Origin: Rhizobium deserti
GTDB lineage: Bacteria > Pseudomonadota > Alphaproteobacteria > Rhizobiales > Rhizobiaceae
Direction: 5' to 3'
NCBI RefSeq assembly: GCF_004358025.1
Contig: NZ_SMTL01000002.1
Coordinates: 620,001 to 684,000 of the forward strand
Length of the DNA: 64,000 nucleotides
Both the position numbers and the translations under genes were made by a program. The notes below the pieces were generated by a model. The model saw only the letters and a list, made by a program, of their open reading frames with translations, had not been told where the DNA came from and did not search any database. Shown in pieces: positions 63,898 through 64,000 of the stretch. How positions within the stretch are numbered: the stretch's first letter is position 1; the number at the start of each line of letters is the position of its first letter.

Positions 63898-64000
63898 GCG
63901 ACTTGGCCATCGAGATGGTCGAACATCAAAAGCGGTGATACGTGGCGTCAGGAAAAGTCGTTTCACCAATGCCTGATGGGCAGCTATGGTGCATGCTTGT

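Overview
The window is a chromosomal stretch of an alphaproteobacterium, almost certainly from the Rhizobiaceae (Rhizobium, Agrobacterium or a close relative). The evidence is the GC-rich codon use and blocks of gene order typical of that family: lptD-surA-pdxA-rsmA; fabD-fabG-acpP-fabF-mltG-yicC-gmk; rpsF-rpsR-DUF2232-rplI-dnaB; alr-radA-cvpA-purF; psd-pssA. Rhizobial small families are also present (DUF982, TIGR02301, GCG_CRPN-like). I see no rRNA, tRNA, CRISPR array, prophage, insertion sequence or replication origin. The genus is an inference; no marker in the window fixes it.

Layout. 1-5165: outer-membrane LPS assembly (lptD, cut by the window edge), a SurA-like chaperone, PLP synthesis (pdxA) and rRNA dimethylation (rsmA). 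5166-6458: small family-restricted genes. 6459-13000, minus strand: fatty-acid synthesis (fabD, fabG, acpP, fabF), a cell-wall terminase (mltG), YicC and guanylate kinase. 13156-16972: an accessory stretch with a Tas-type aldo/keto reductase, an orphan methyltransferase, and a protealysin-like M4 metallopeptidase next to a gene for an emfourin-type inhibitor. 17276-28299: ribosomal proteins, replicative helicase, a DUF3829 protein, alanine racemase, RadA behind an alphaproteobacterial SOS box, CvpA, PurF and a small HNH protein.

28468-35156: an SDR, cysS, then a tightly overlapping run vapB-vapC-GFA-GFA-pip, followed by citramalate synthase. 35208-43920: a YdeP-type molybdopterin oxidoreductase, RarD, a DHCW cupin, a LOG-family protein, a LysM protein, VOC and DUF4287 proteins and a lone receiver protein. 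44234-51993: an Atm1-type ABC exporter, several very small membrane proteins, an LLM flavin oxidoreductase, the phosphatidylethanolamine pathway (psd-pssA), LysE and an SRAP/HMCES DNA-repair protein. 52048-58168: YnfA, a higBA module with a recognisable operator, Nudix, TIGR02301, hypothetical genes, a YgfZ-HD-phosphatase overlap cluster and MscS. 58432-63897: a large DUF2339 membrane protein, an HD hydrolase, a MOSC protein and a DMT permease.

Most of the window is core housekeeping. The least ordinary parts are the M4 protease/emfourin pair with its repeat-laden promoter, the vapBC module translationally chained to metabolic genes, paired 10-bp repeats upstream of acpP, the SOS box at radA, two strong unexplained hairpins (47825-47856 and 58244-58282), and several genes of 44 to 55 codons that are easy to overlook. 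I did not find a clear, wholly new multi-gene system; the protease/inhibitor locus is the best candidate for something under-described.
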